In this document: piece after piece, positions 17,445-30,001 of the stretch | How the letters are laid out: the number at the start of each line of letters is the position of its first letter | Numbering within the stretch: position 1 is the first letter of the stretch | Source of the DNA: Burkholderia pyrrocinia | Lineage (GTDB): Bacteria; Pseudomonadota; Gammaproteobacteria; Burkholderiales; Burkholderiaceae | Direction of reading: 5' to 3' | DNA: 64,000 bases | NCBI RefSeq assembly: GCF_001028665.1 | Contig: NZ_CP011504.1 | Coordinates: 434,001-498,000, forward strand | Notes under the pieces: generated by a model | What the model saw: the letters and a program-made list of their open reading frames with translations, nothing else | What the model was told of the DNA's origin: nothing | Database searches by the model: none | Position numbers and translations under genes: made by a program

Positions 17445-17674
17445 TCATTCGCCGACGATCGAAATCGAGAACCCGTCCCAGCCCTTCTGCCCGACCGTCT
17501 GCACGGCCGTCGTCATGAGCTTCGGCTCGGCGGCGAGACGCGCGAACCCATCCTTCGCACCGACCACATCGGGCTCGCGATTGTCCGGATCGGCCACGCG
17601 CTCGCGGCGCACGACGTTGTCGACGACGATCACCGTGCCGAGGCATCTACCCGGTTCCACTGATCCTGATCCAT
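17445..17674 (-). pseudogene. O-methyltransferase relic with internal deletion
   Basis: Reading from 17674, ATGGATCAGGATCAGTGGAA encodes MDQDQWNRVDA, a typical start of a SAM O-methyltransferase, with AAGGGG upstream as ribosome binding site. After about 11 codons the sequence jumps, in another frame, to LGTVIVVDNVVRRERVADPD...VQTVGQKGWDGFSISIV, the last 60 or so residues of the same family. The central SAM-binding part (roughly 140 codons) is missing and the frame is broken at about 17640-17650. Confidence 0.75.
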
Positions 17675-17807
17675 CGCGCACCCCTTGTCTGCGGAAAAAG
17701 GCATTCTATGCGCGGCATCCCCATAAGCAACACACCATTCGTTCTAAGGACAGCAGCACACGTGCTCCTATAATCCGTCGACCATCACAACAACAGACGG
17801 AGCACCC

Positions 17808-19103
17808 ATGACCGATCAGGCCTCTTCGAACTGGCGCCTCGAAACCATCGCCGTGCACGGCGGTTATCGTCCCGACCCGACCACGCGCGCGGTCGCCGTA
17901 CCGATCTACCAGACCGTTGCGTACGCATTCGACGACACGCAGCACGGCGCCGACCTGTTCGACCTGAAGGTCCAGGGCAACATCTACACGCGGATCATGA
18001 ACCCGACGACGGACGTGCTCGAGCAGCGGATCGCCGCGCTCGAGGGCGGCATCGGCGCGCTCGCGCTCGCGTCGGGGCAATCCGCCGTCACATACGCGAT
18101 CCAGACGATCGCCGAGGCCGGCGACAACATCGTGTCCGCCAGTTCGCTGTACGGCGGCACCTACAACCTGTTCGCGCATACGCTGCCGCAATACGGGATC
18201 ACGACGCGCTTCGCCGATCCGCGCGACCCCGCGTCGTTCGAGCCGCTGATCGACGCGCGCACGAAGGCGATCTTCGCGGAATCGGTCGGCAATCCGCTCG
18301 GCAACGTCACCGACATCGCCGCGCTCGCGGAAGTCGCGCATCGCCACGGGATCCCGCTGATCGTCGACAACACGGTGCCGTCGCCGTACCTGCTGCGCCC
18401 GTTCGAGCACGGCGCGGACATCGTCGTGCACTCGCTGACGAAGTATCTCGGCGGGCACGGCACGAGCCTCGGCGGCGCGATCGTCGATTCGGGCAAGTTC
18501 CCGTGGGCCGAGCACGCAGACCGCTTCAAGCGACTGAACGAGCCGGACGTCAGCTATCACGGCGTCGTCTATACGGAGGCGTTCGGGCCGGCCGCGTATA
18601 TCGGCCGCGCGCGCGTGGTGCCGCTGCGCAACATGGGCGCGGCGATCTCGCCGTTCAACGCATTCCAGATCCTGCAGGGCATCGAAACGCTCGCGCTTCG
18701 CGTCGAACGGATCGGCGACAACGCACTGAAGATCGCGCAGCATCTCGCGCGCCACGAGAACGTCGAGTGGGTAAACTACGCAGGCCTGCCCGATCACCCC
18801 GACCACCCGCTCGTCGCACGCTACCTGTCGGGCCGCGCACCGGGCATCCTGACGTTCGGCGTGAAGGGCGGCCGCGACGGCGGCGCGAAGTTCCAGGACG
18901 CGCTGAAGCTGTTCACGCGGCTCGTCAACATCGGCGATACGAAGTCGCTCGCGACGCACCCGGCATCGACGACACACCGGCAATTGTCGCCGGTCGAGCT
19001 CGCGAAGGCCGGCGTGAAGGAGGAAACAGTGCGATTGTCGATCGGCATCGAGCATATCGACGACCTGCTCGCCGACCTCGACCAGGCGCTCGCGCAGCTT
19101 TGA
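17808..19103 (+). CDS. metY: O-acetylhomoserine sulfhydrylase / aminocarboxypropyltransferase
   Basis: The 431-residue PLP enzyme of the Cys/Met metabolism family starts WRLETIAVHGGYRPDPTTRAVAVPIYQT. It has GNIYTRIMNPTTDVLEQRIAALEGG, the PLP-contact loop SLYGGTYNLF, the cofactor Asp in PLIVDNTVPSPYL, the Schiff-base lysine in HSLTKYLGGHGT and the C-terminal TTHRQLSPVELAKAGV...VRLSIGIEHIDDLLADLDQAL. Length and motifs match O-acetyl-L-homoserine sulfhydrylase, which makes homocysteine (or methionine from methanethiol) from O-acetylhomoserine in the cytoplasm. It appears as a single transcription unit, convergent with an exported-protein gene. Confidence 0.92.
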   Translation: MTDQASSNWRLETIAVHGGYRPDPTTRAVAVPIYQTVAYAFDDTQHGADLFDLKVQGNIYTRIMNPTTDVLEQRIAALEGGIGALALASGQSAVTYAIQTIAEAGDNIVSASSLYGGTYNLFAHTLPQYGITTRFADPRDPASFEPLIDARTKAIFAESVGNPLGNVTDIAALAEVAHRHGIPLIVDNTVPSPYLLRPFEHGADIVVHSLTKYLGGHGTSLGGAIVDSGKFPWAEHADRFKRLNEPDVSYHGVVYTEAFGPAAYIGRARVVPLRNMGAAISPFNAFQILQGIETLALRVERIGDNALKIAQHLARHENVEWVNYAGLPDHPDHPLVARYLSGRAPGILTFGVKGGRDGGAKFQDALKLFTRLVNIGDTKSLATHPASTTHRQLSPVELAKAGVKEETVRLSIGIEHIDDLLADLDQALAQL

Positions 19104-19121
19104 CCGAAACGGGCGCGCCGG

Positions 19122-19625
19122 CTACCACGTCGTCGCGCCCGCCGGATACGTGTCGACGATGCGCGTGCCGTTGACGGGCGTAACGCCCTCGTCGCGCAGC
19201 GCGGTCCACAGGTCGATCGCATGCTCGCGCGATTTGCGGCTGCCGTCGTCGGTCAGCACATTCAGCGCGATCACTTCGTCGCGTGTCGTCAGTTGCAGTT
19301 GCTCCTTCAACTTGCGCGACTGAAGCGACGTGGTACGGACATCGCGCAACACGATCCGCTTCTCCGCGACATTCGCGTCGCCGCCCGCGTCGGCCGGCAC
19401 GAACGTGAGCCGGCCGTTGTCGACCTCGCATTGTCCGCGCGTGAACGTCGCGCTCCACTCGCCTGACGGCACGGCCGCGAACTCGCAGCGCATCCGTTCG
19501 TTCGCGCGGCGGCCGACGTCGTGCGCCGACGCATGCGACAGCGCCCGTTCCGGCCAGCCGGCCGCCATCGCGGCCGTCGACATCAAACAGACTGACAGCA
19601 CGAATCCTGTTGCGATAGTGCGCAT
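19122..19625 (-). CDS. Small exported protein of unknown function
   Basis: The 167-residue protein has a signal peptide (MRTIATGFVLSVCLMSTAAMA) and a mature part with paired cysteines (RMRCEFAAVPSGEWSATFTRGQCEVD) and a C-terminal helical region (REHAIDLWTALRDEGVTPV). No family is recognised. The ATG at 19625 has AGGAG upstream. The gene lies downstream of a broken DUF4148 gene on the same strand. A periplasmic location is likely. Confidence 0.6.
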   Translation of the reverse strand: MRTIATGFVLSVCLMSTAAMAAGWPERALSHASAHDVGRRANERMRCEFAAVPSGEWSATFTRGQCEVDNGRLTFVPADAGGDANVAEKRIVLRDVRTTSLQSRKLKEQLQLTTRDEVIALNVLTDDGSRKSREHAIDLWTALRDEGVTPVNGTRIVDTYPAGATTW

Positions 19626-19690
19626 GCATGCTCCTTTTTGCATGGAGAACCGGCCGAGCGGCGTTGCCGCAGCCGGCCGAGAATGAACGC

Positions 19691-19964
19691 TCAACGCACC
19701 GCGAAGCGGTTGTCGTGCGCATCGACCATCGGCGCCTTCTCGCCGCGATGAACCGTCGAACGATGGATTTCCTGATTGCGCGCGACGGTGGCCGGGCTCG
19801 CCGGGTAGTCGTGATTCGGGCTCGGGATCACGCCGTCTGCCGCGCGCGCACCAGTTCCTGACGTACTTCCTGCCGGTCTTCGCCTGCGCGGCCACGGTCT
19901 GCGAGAAGGCCGCGATCGACAGCGCGGCAACGGCACTGGTGATCTTCGGTCGCGGAATGCTCAT
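19691..19964 (-). pseudogene. DUF4148 protein gene broken by two single-base frameshifts
   Basis: From the ATG at 19964 the frame reads a signal peptide (MSIPRPKITSAVAALSIAAF...VAAQAKT). It then needs +1 base to continue as RQEVRQELVRARQ and another +1 base to continue as DGVIPSPNHDYPASPATVARNQEIHRSTVHRGEKAPMVDAHDN. The restored protein closely parallels the intact DUF4148 protein at 21034-21324. Both defects look like loss of one base in CCGG- and CAGA-type contexts (about 19845-19885), so decay or assembly error are both possible. Confidence 0.7.
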
Positions 19965-20109
19965 GTTGTTCGCTCCTTGCCGGGAATCCGTGACGGGAGC
20001 CTTCACTTTGATCCGGAGACGGTGCGGAATCGTGATCCCGGCATGACGGTTTCGTCATGGTTCGCGCATGCGCTGCGTCGCAGTGCGAATGAAATTCGTC
20101 ATTGATTAC

Positions 20110-20277
20110 TGTCGAAGCGCACGATCTCTATGCGGTCGGCGCTTGGCAACGCGCGAACGGGGAGCAGCGACGCTCGACGGCGGCACGCAAACGGCGCAGG
20201 CGTCGATCGGCTCCTATGGCTACGGCGGCACGCGCACGCAAGGCATCGTCAATCTCGGGTTGCGCCACCGGTTCTGA
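20110..20277 (+). pseudogene. 3' remnant of an outer-membrane porin gene
   Basis: The stretch encodes AHDLYAVGAWQRANGE and, after a frameshift, ATLDGGTQTAQASIGSYGYGGTRTQGIVNLGLRHRF. This is the last two or three strands of a Gram-negative trimeric porin, including the terminal phenylalanine signature. The remaining 5' part of the gene is absent. A strong terminator for the + strand lies about 170 bp downstream with no other + strand gene to serve. Confidence 0.65.
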
Positions 20278-20445
20278 TCGCGGCCGCGGCTCGCTCGCTC
20301 GCGCGTGCGTGCGTGCGTGCGTGACAAAAATTTCATGTCCCGATCAGGTTCCCGATGCGTCGTGCCGCTACGATCGGAACGGGAACGGGTCATGCCCGTT
20401 CCCACCCACGCCGCGGATCGCTGTCGCTCGGCACGATCACGCGTT

Positions 20446-20480
20446 AGGCCCGGACTCATTGAGTACCGGGCCTTTTTTTT
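20446..20480 (+). terminator. Rho-independent terminator (orphaned porin terminator)
   Basis: AGGCCCGG-ACT-CATTG-AGT-A-CCGGGCCT followed by eight or more T is a textbook + strand terminator. The only + strand sequence upstream is the porin relic, so it probably once ended that gene. On the minus strand it has no T run for the lipoprotein gene. Confidence 0.8.
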
Positions 20481-20496
20481 GTCGCGAGCCGGACGA

Positions 20497-20736
20497 TCAG
20501 GGCGTTGGATTGCGTTGCGGAAACAGGCACGGATGCGTCTTCACGTGCAGGTTCGGATTGCCGCAGCGATGCCCGGCGTAGTCGATTTGTTCGCCGGGCA
20601 TGAGGTCGGCCGGCACCGGCTTGCGCGCGGCGGCCGACGCGGTCGTGCCGGTGTCGGAACGTGGCAATACGCAGCCCGCGAGAAACGGGACGATCAGGAC
20701 TGCGATCAACGATAGGAGAATGGCGGGACGATGCAC
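20497..20736 (-). CDS. Small lipoprotein
   Basis: The 79-residue protein has a lipoprotein signal peptide with lipobox LAGC (MHRPAILLSLIAVLIVPFLAGC, Cys at about 22) and a short polar mature part with two further cysteines (HRCGNPNLHVKTHPCLF). It is probably anchored in the periplasm or outer membrane. No family is recognised. It lies alone between a porin relic and a DUF4148 gene. Confidence 0.6.
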   Translation of the reverse strand: MHRPAILLSLIAVLIVPFLAGCVLPRSDTGTTASAAARKPVPADLMPGEQIDYAGHRCGNPNLHVKTHPCLFPQRNPTP

Positions 20737-21033
20737 GTTTCGGTCCGGGATGAAAGTCTGAACAGGACCGCCCGCTTTTCATGCTGCTGTCGCGAACGGC
20801 GCGAATGCCATCGGCCGCGCGGGTCGTTGACAGGCTTCATGTTCCGCTCCCCGCTCATCGCGCCCATGACGCGAACATGACGATTGCGTCACGTCGATCG
20901 AGTCCGCACGGCGCATCGCCGTCTCACGCAATCTGACGGTTTTTTCATCTCCCGATCACGGTGGCGCACGGCTGCTTTCGCATACTGGGTCCATGGTTCG
21001 CCACCCGGCAACCCTGATCAAGGAGAGCACTCA

Positions 21034-21324
21034 ATGAAAACGGCAAAACTCGCAGCACTGTTCGTCACCGCCACGCTGTCGCTCGGCATGGCGACGCAGG
21101 CCGCGTTCGCACAAGCGCAGACGCAAACGCAGGGCAAGACCCGTGCACAAGTCGTCAACGAACTGAAGCAGGCGCAGCACGACGGCATCGTGCCGACGAG
21201 CAAGACGCAATACCCGCCGACCAGCGAGATCATCGCGCGCAACAAGGAGCTTCACGGGATTTCAATGCATGGCGGCGAGAAGAAGCCGCAGGCCGACAAC
21301 CACGACAACCTGGCGACGCGCTGA
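21034..21324 (+). CDS. DUF4148 exported protein
   Basis: The 96-residue protein has a signal peptide (MKTAKLAALFVTATLSLGMATQAAFA) and a DUF4148 core: TRAQVVNELKQAQHDGIVPTSKTQYPPTSEIIARNKELHG. This family of small periplasmic proteins is abundant in Burkholderia and its function is unknown. The start has AAGGAGAG upstream. A broken paralog lies at 19691-19964 and a more distant one at 54836-55141. It is convergent with the metal sensor kinase gene. Confidence 0.85.
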   Translation: MKTAKLAALFVTATLSLGMATQAAFAQAQTQTQGKTRAQVVNELKQAQHDGIVPTSKTQYPPTSEIIARNKELHGISMHGGEKKPQADNHDNLATR

Positions 21325-21406
21325 TGCCGCTCGGTCGCACGATCGCGGGCAACGTGCCGCGCGCAACCGCCTTGCGGCGAACGCGCGGGCGTGCCCGCCC
21401 GCGATG

Positions 21407-22831
21407 TCAGGTGCGGACGGCGGCCGGCCGCTGCGGCTCGGCCGGCCGTCGCGGAAAGCGCAGCCAGAACGTCGTGCGCCGGCCGGGATCGCTGTCGACG
21501 CCGCATTCGCCGCCGTGGTTGTCCATGATCGACCGGACGATCGCGAGGCCGAGCCCCGTCCCCGACGCCGAATTGTGCCGCGACGGATCGACGCGATAGA
21601 AGCGCTCGAAAATCCGCCCGACATGTTCCGCGGCGATGCCGGGCCCCGTATCCGACACGGCGATCGTCGTCGCACCGCCCTGCTCCACGCAGTCGATCGT
21701 CACGACGCTGCCGCGCGGCGCGTAGGCGAGCGCATTGGACAGCAGGTTGCTCAACGCGCGCTGGTACAGCGTGAGATCCGCATCGACCCACGCGTGGCCG
21801 TCGACCTTCACCGACACGCCCGCATCCTCCGCAAGCGACTCGTAGTAGCCGGCGACACGCCCGGCCTCTTCCGCCGCATTCAGGCGCCGCACGTCGATCG
21901 ACGTGCCGGCCTGTTCCGAGCGCGCCAGGAACAGCATGTCCTCGATCATTCGCGACAGCCGCTGATACTCGTCGATGCTCGACTCGATCACGTTGCGATA
22001 TTCATCCGCGCTGCGCGGCTGCGACAGCACGACCTGCGCGGCCGCCTGCAGGTTCGTGAGCGGCGTGCGCATGTCGTGCGCGAGATTCGACGAGAACTGG
22101 CTCAGCCGCGTAAACGATTCGCTCAGCCGCGCGAGCATCCCGTTGAATGCGTGCTCGAGTTCCTTCAGTTCGCCTGACGTATCGAGTTCCGGCAGCGGAT
22201 GCGCAAGCCGGCTCGTCGACATCTGCTCGGCGCGCGCCGCGAAACGCCGCAGCGGGCTCAAACCCAGCGCCGCGATGCCATACGCGATCGCGGCCGCGAG
22301 CACCACGCCGAACACCTCGATCACCACGATCGTAGAAGCATGCGTGCGCAACAGCAGCACGTCGGCGCTGCGGTCGTACTGCACCGCAACGCGCACCACG
22401 GGCGCACCCGCGCCGGCGAGCGGCACGGTCGTCACCAGATACTGGTGCCGCATGCCGGGCGGCGCGATGCCGACCGGCACGCGCCCCGCGTCCAGCGACA
22501 GCAGCGGCGCGTACGGGCGGAACCCGGGCGTGCCGACGAGGCGCGTGCCCGCTGCATCGTAGATCGCGAGATCCATGTTCGGATGGCCGTGCAACTGGTC
22601 GACCCAGATGTCGGTATTGCGCGCGACGTCGGCCGTCGTGCGCGCTTCGGCCAGATGCGAGCCCAACGCGGCGGAAATGCCGGCCATCTGCTCGGCTGCC
22701 GTCATTTCGACGCGGTTGCTCAGCGCCTCGTAAAGCGCGACGCCGCTCGATGCGAGGATCACCGACGTCGACAGGATGATCAGCGCGGTCAGGCGTCCGC
22801 GCAGCGTGCGCGGCAGCAGGTGCGCAATCAT
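21407..22831 (-). CDS. Heavy-metal sensor histidine kinase (CusS/CzcS type)
   Basis: The 474-residue protein has two membrane helices (about 15-35 and 165-190) enclosing a periplasmic sensor region, a HAMP linker, a phosphoacceptor motif [16 protein letters not shown], and an HATPase domain with [31 protein letters not shown] and [12 protein letters not shown]. The layout fits the heavy-metal sensor kinase family. Its ATG overlaps the response-regulator stop (ATGA), so the two are translationally coupled. It is last in the CzcCBA-regulator unit and should sense periplasmic metal ions (Zn, Cd, Co or similar), phosphorylating the adjacent regulator. Confidence 0.9.
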   Translation of the reverse strand: MIAHLLPRTLRGRLTALIILSTSVILASSGVALYEALSNRVEMTAAEQMAGISAALGSHLAEARTTADVARNTDIWVDQLHGHPNMDLAIYDAAGTRLVGTPGFRPYAPLLSLDAGRVPVGIAPPGMRHQYLVTTVPLAGAGAPVVRVAVQYDRSADVLLLRTHASTIVVIEVFGVVLAAAIAYGIAALGLSPLRRFAARAEQMSTSRLAHPLPELDTSGELKELEHAFNGMLARLSESFTRLSQFSSNLAHDMRTPLTNLQAAAQVVLSQPRSADEYRNVIESSIDEYQRLSRMIEDMLFLARSEQAGTSIDVRRLNAAEEAGRVAGYYESLAEDAGVSVKVDGHAWVDADLTLYQRALSNLLSNALAYAPRGSVVTIDCVEQGGATTIAVSDTGPGIAAEHVGRIFERFYRVDPSRHNSASGTGLGLAIVRSIMDNHGGECGVDSDPGRRTTFWLRFPRRPAEPQRPAAVRT

Positions 22832-23510
22832 GCGGCCGCGCCGCCGCGCGCTTCGAGCACGTAGCCCATCCCGCGCACGGTATGGATCAGCCTCGGTTCG
22901 TATGCGTCGTCGATCTTCGAGCGCAGCCGCCGGATCGCTGAATCGACGACGTTCGTGTCGCTGTTGAAGTTCATGTCCCATACCTGCGACGCGATCGTCG
23001 CGCGTGGCAGGATCTCGCCCTCGCGACGCATCAACAGCCACAGCAGCGCGAATTCCTTCGCGGTCAGCAGGATCGTGTCGCCCTGCCGCGTGGCCTTGCG
23101 GCGCGTCAGGTCGAGTTCGAGGTCGGCCACGCGCAGCGTGTTCGAGTCGCGCGGCTGGCCGCGCCGCAGGATCGACTTGATGCGCGCGGTCAGCTCGACG
23201 AAATCGAACGGCTTCGCGAGATAGTCGTCGGCGCCGAGCTCGAGCCCCTTCACGCGATCGCCGACGTCGTCGCGCGCGGTGAGGAACAGCACGGGCGTCG
23301 ACTTGCTGCGCCGCAGGTTCTGCAGCAGCGTCCAGCCGTCCTGCCCCGGCAGCATCACGTCGAGCACGAGCAGGTCGTATTCCTCGGTCTCGGCCTGGTG
23401 CTGGCCCGTGATGCCGTCCTCGACCCAGTCGACGACATAACCGGCTTCGGTCAGGCCCTTGCGCAGATACGCGCCCGTCTTCGGTTCATCCTCGACAATC
23501 AGAATTCGCA

Positions 23511-23511
<1 letters not shown>
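22828..23511 (-). CDS. Heavy-metal response regulator (CusR/CzcR type, OmpR family)
   Basis: The 227-residue protein has a receiver domain ([20 protein letters not shown]; phosphoacceptor Asp in [14 protein letters not shown]; conserved Lys in LAKPFDF) and an OmpR-type winged helix with [23 protein letters not shown] and [17 protein letters not shown]...[12 protein letters not shown], typical of the heavy-metal response-regulator subfamily. Its start shares a base with the czcA-like stop (TGATG). The GTG one codon upstream is possible but the ATG fits the family. It probably activates the pump operon through the dyad at 29711-29736. Confidence 0.92.
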
Positions 23512-26780
<3,269 letters not shown>

Positions 26781-26848
26781 TCATTCGGCGGATCGCAGAT
26801 CGGGTCGCACATCGGGCCGAAAATTGCGCAATGGCACGCGCGTCACGC

Positions 26849-28318
26849 TCACTCATGTTCCGCGCTCCCCTTGCCGAGTTCGGCCTTCAGCACGAAGCTG
26901 TTCGACGCCGCGTATTCCTGGCCGGGCTTGAGCCCCTTCAGCACTTCGGTCGCGCGTTCGTCGCGCCGCCCCGTCTCGACCGCCTGCGCGACGAATCCCT
27001 TCGGCGAGCGCAAGAACACCGACGGCGCGCCGTCGACGTCCTGCAGCGCGTCGCTCGCGACCGCGAGCGGCACGCCCTGCCTGCCCGCGTCGACCGATAC
27101 GTTCACGAACATACCCGGCCGCCACACGCCGTCCGGGTTCGGCAGCACGACGCGCGCCGGCGCGGTGCGCGTCTGTTCGCCGAGCAGCGAGCCGACATAC
27201 GCGATCGGGCCGCTCGAACGCGATTCGAACGCGGTCGCGCTGACGGTCGCGTCGCGGCCGACCCGCACATCGTTCAACCGTTGCGCCGGCACGGCCATCT
27301 CGGCCCATACCGTCGACAGGTCGGAGATCACGAACATGCTCGCATCGGCGGCGATCGCTTCGCCGGGCGTCGCATGCTTCTCGACGATCGTGCCCGCGAA
27401 CGGCGCACGCAGCTCGTAACGGTTCAGCGCGCCCGCGCCCGCCGGCGCGTTCAGCGCAGCAAGCTTCTGCCGCGCGTTCTGCACCGCGATCTCGGCCTCG
27501 CGCAGCTGCACCTGTGCCTGCTGGTAGTCCTGTTCCGCCGAGATGCGCTCCTGCCACAGCGTGCGTTCGCGTTCGTAGGTTGCGCGCGCACCCGACAGCC
27601 GGCGTTCGGCCGTCAGCAGTTCGCTGCGCCGGTCCGCAAGATCGGTGCTCGCGATCACGGCCAGCACCTGCCCCTTCGCGACGTTCTGCCCGAGCGACAC
27701 CGATACCTGCTCGACGATGCCGGCCACGCGCGGCACGACGTGCGCGGTGCGATCCTCGTTGAACTTGATCTCGCCCGGCAACTGGAACGGTGTCGCGATC
27801 TGCGCGGGGCCGGCCTTCGCGAGCGCGATCTTCGATGCTGCCAACTGTGCGTCGGTCAGCGCAATCGCGCCGTCGGCGCGCACGAACGGGAACGACGCGG
27901 CGTCGCTGCCCGCCTTGACGTCGATCGTCGCATCGAACACGTGCGGCTTCGCGATCGGCTGCGCGGACACGAACTTCTGGCCAGCCGCGTCGAAACGCAT
28001 GGGTTCGTGCGTGCGGTCGTACCGGACCAGCGTGCCGGACACGGTCACGCCCTTGGTCGTAGGCTTGCCGTCGACGAACGGGTAGACGACGAGCCGCGCG
28101 TCACCGGGCTTTTCCGTCATGACGATCTCGACGGCGAGCCTGCCGCGCTTCAGCACGACCCCGCCGCGCGCGCCGGCGCCATCGGCCGGCTGTGCGGCTT
28201 CGGCGGCCGACGGGGCGGACGCGCTGCCGCCGCCCCGCGTGACGGCGAGCGCGCCGAGCACGATCCCGGCGCCGCCGAGCACGGCCGCCGCAATGATGAA
28301 GATTCTGCTGCGTGACAT
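26849..28318 (-). CDS. czcB: CzcB-type RND membrane-fusion adaptor
   Basis: The 489-residue protein has an N-terminal membrane anchor (MSRSRIFIIAAAVLGGAGIVLGALA), an N-terminal domain of about 110 residues typical of heavy-metal adaptors, lipoyl/barrel-sandwich halves around a coiled-coil hairpin (about 215-270, RRSELLTAERRLSGARATYERERTLWQERISAEQDYQQAQVQL), and a beta-barrel/membrane-proximal domain. The C-terminus (FVLKAELGKGSAEHE) resembles CzcB/CusB ends. It links the pump to the outer-membrane channel in the periplasm. It lies 26 bp after the czcC-like gene and 125 bp before czcA. Confidence 0.9.
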   Translation of the reverse strand: MSRSRIFIIAAAVLGGAGIVLGALAVTRGGGSASAPSAAEAAQPADGAGARGGVVLKRGRLAVEIVMTEKPGDARLVVYPFVDGKPTTKGVTVSGTLVRYDRTHEPMRFDAAGQKFVSAQPIAKPHVFDATIDVKAGSDAASFPFVRADGAIALTDAQLAASKIALAKAGPAQIATPFQLPGEIKFNEDRTAHVVPRVAGIVEQVSVSLGQNVAKGQVLAVIASTDLADRRSELLTAERRLSGARATYERERTLWQERISAEQDYQQAQVQLREAEIAVQNARQKLAALNAPAGAGALNRYELRAPFAGTIVEKHATPGEAIAADASMFVISDLSTVWAEMAVPAQRLNDVRVGRDATVSATAFESRSSGPIAYVGSLLGEQTRTAPARVVLPNPDGVWRPGMFVNVSVDAGRQGVPLAVASDALQDVDGAPSVFLRSPKGFVAQAVETGRRDERATEVLKGLKPGQEYAASNSFVLKAELGKGSAEHE

Positions 28319-28344
28319 GATGATCCTTCAGGTGAGAGGGGCGC

Positions 28345-29646
28345 TTATTGCGCGACGGCCGCGAGCGGCGTGCCGACAAGCCGGCCGATGTCGGCGCGGG
28401 CCGCGTGCGCGTCGGCAAGCGCGCGCACGTATTGCGATTGCCCCTGGAACAGCGTGCGCTGCGCGTCGAGCACGTCGAGGAAGCCGAACTTGCCGAGCTG
28501 GTAGCCGCGCGACATCGCATCGAGCGCGGTGCGCGCGCCGGGCAGGATGTCGGTCTTCAGGCGCCGCGCCTCCTGCGCGGCGGCCTCGAAGTTCGCGTAG
28601 GCCTGCGTCAGCTCCAGCCGCAGCCGCGCGCGTTCGCGATCGAGATTCGCGTTCGCGCGCTCGGCCTTGTGCGTCGCTTCGAGCAGCGCGCCCTTGTTCG
28701 TGTTGAACAGCGGAATCGGGATCGACACGCCGACGACGGCCTGGTTGTCCGGCACGCCGCCCGCGGTCACGCGTTTCACGCCTGCGCTGACCGTCACGTC
28801 CGGAATGCGCCGTGCGCGTTCGAGCGACACGGCCGCGTTCGAGCGCAGCATCTCGGCACGTGCGATACGCGTGAGCGGCGCGTCGTCGAGCCGCTCGACG
28901 AGCGCGGGCAGCGGGTCGACCGCCGGCACGACTTCGAGATCGCCGACCGCATCGAGCCGGTCGGTGCGCGCGCCGCCCATTGCCGAATTCAGCCTTTCGC
29001 GCGCGACGTCGACGCGGCCGCGCGCGGTCGTGACTTCGATCAGCACGGCCGCGGCGGCCACCTGCGCCTTGGTCGCTTCGACCGGCGACACCTTGCCGGC
29101 CTGCGCGCGCCGCCCGGCGAGATCCGCCGAACGCGCGGCGATCGCCGCCGATTCCTCGGTCACCTGAAGCTGCCGTTGCGCGGCGAGCAAGCCGTAGAAC
29201 GCGGCGATCACGTCGGCGCGCACGACGGCGCCCTGCTCGTCGAGCGACGCATCGGCGGACTGCCGTCCGTACGACGCGACGTCGAGCCGCGCGCTGCGCT
29301 TGCCGCCCAGTTCGATCGTCTGGTTGAGCAGCACGGTCGACGTGCGCTCCGCGCGGCGAAAGCCTTCCTGCAGGAACGAGAGTTCCGGGTTCGGGCGCGC
29401 ACCGGCCTGCATCAGCGCGCCCGCGGACGCATCGACGTCGGCGAGCGCGCCGCGCAGCGCCGGATTGCTGCGTACGGCCGTGTCGAGCGCGTCGGCGAGC
29501 GTCAGCGGCGCGGCAGCGGCCGCATCGGGCTGCGGCGAAGCGGCTGCGGGCAGCTCGCCTGGCGTGGCGGGTGGCGGGGACGATTGGGCATGCGCTGTCA
29601 CCGCCGTCGCAACGACGGCGAGCGCAACCAGAGTGTGCGTGAACAT
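28345..29646 (-). CDS. czcC: CzcC-type outer-membrane channel (TolC family)
   Basis: The 433-residue protein has a signal peptide (MFTHTLVALAVVATAVTAHA), a Pro/Ala-rich stretch, and two TolC-like helical repeats (LADALDTAVRSNPALRGALADVDASAGALMQAGARPNPELSF, and later MLRSNAAVSLERARRIPDVTVSAGVKRVT). It should form the outer-membrane exit duct of the metal pump. The start at 29646 puts a signal peptide at the N-terminus and has AGG 7 bp upstream; an in-frame ATG at 29706 would add 20 residues and lacks a ribosome binding site. It is the first gene of the metal unit. Confidence 0.87.
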   Translation of the reverse strand: MFTHTLVALAVVATAVTAHAQSSPPPATPGELPAAASPQPDAAAAAPLTLADALDTAVRSNPALRGALADVDASAGALMQAGARPNPELSFLQEGFRRAERTSTVLLNQTIELGGKRSARLDVASYGRQSADASLDEQGAVVRADVIAAFYGLLAAQRQLQVTEESAAIAARSADLAGRRAQAGKVSPVEATKAQVAAAAVLIEVTTARGRVDVARERLNSAMGGARTDRLDAVGDLEVVPAVDPLPALVERLDDAPLTRIARAEMLRSNAAVSLERARRIPDVTVSAGVKRVTAGGVPDNQAVVGVSIPIPLFNTNKGALLEATHKAERANANLDRERARLRLELTQAYANFEAAAQEARRLKTDILPGARTALDAMSRGYQLGKFGFLDVLDAQRTLFQGQSQYVRALADAHAARADIGRLVGTPLAAVAQ

Positions 29647-29710
29647 GTGCGAGCCTGCGGTTACTGTTTCGCGACCGATGCTACGGAGCGACCGCAGTGC
29701 AAACATGAGG

Positions 29711-29736
29711 CGAAGATGATATTTCCGTCATCTTCG
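29711..29736. promoter_or_regulatory. Candidate metal-response-regulator operator
   Basis: CGAAGATGA (29711-29719) and TCATCTTCG (29728-29736) form a perfect 9-bp inverted repeat with an 8-bp spacer, 65 bp upstream of the czcC start. The half-sites resemble the ATGAC/GTCAT-type dyads bound by CusR/CopR-like regulators. It is the best candidate site for the response regulator encoded at the other end of the operon. Confidence 0.5.
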
Positions 29737-30001
29737 GCGCGGCGGCGCGTGAGCGTGCAGCACATGCCGACCGCGGCGGCGGGACCGCCACCATGCGCGG
29801 CGATTGGGTGAAGCGGCGTATCGCCTGACTGAGCTGCTGGAACAACGTGGTCCGCTCGTGGATAGGTGAGCGGCGCACATCGCATCGAATGCGGTAGTTG
29901 TCCAGCAACGCGCCGGAGATCACGGTGCCATGAACCTCGCGGTGCCGCTTCACTGTCCGTGGAAGTGCCCACCTCCCGGTGGACAATCCGTGTTACCCGA
30001 T
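29737..30001. other. Intergenic region between metal operon and PAAR island
   Basis: No convincing gene is seen. A short minus-strand stretch (about 29800-29950) could encode HREVHGTVISGALLDNYRIRCDVRRSPIHERTTLFQQLSQ, which looks protein-like but has no start or recognised family. It may be debris at the island edge. Confidence 0.4.
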
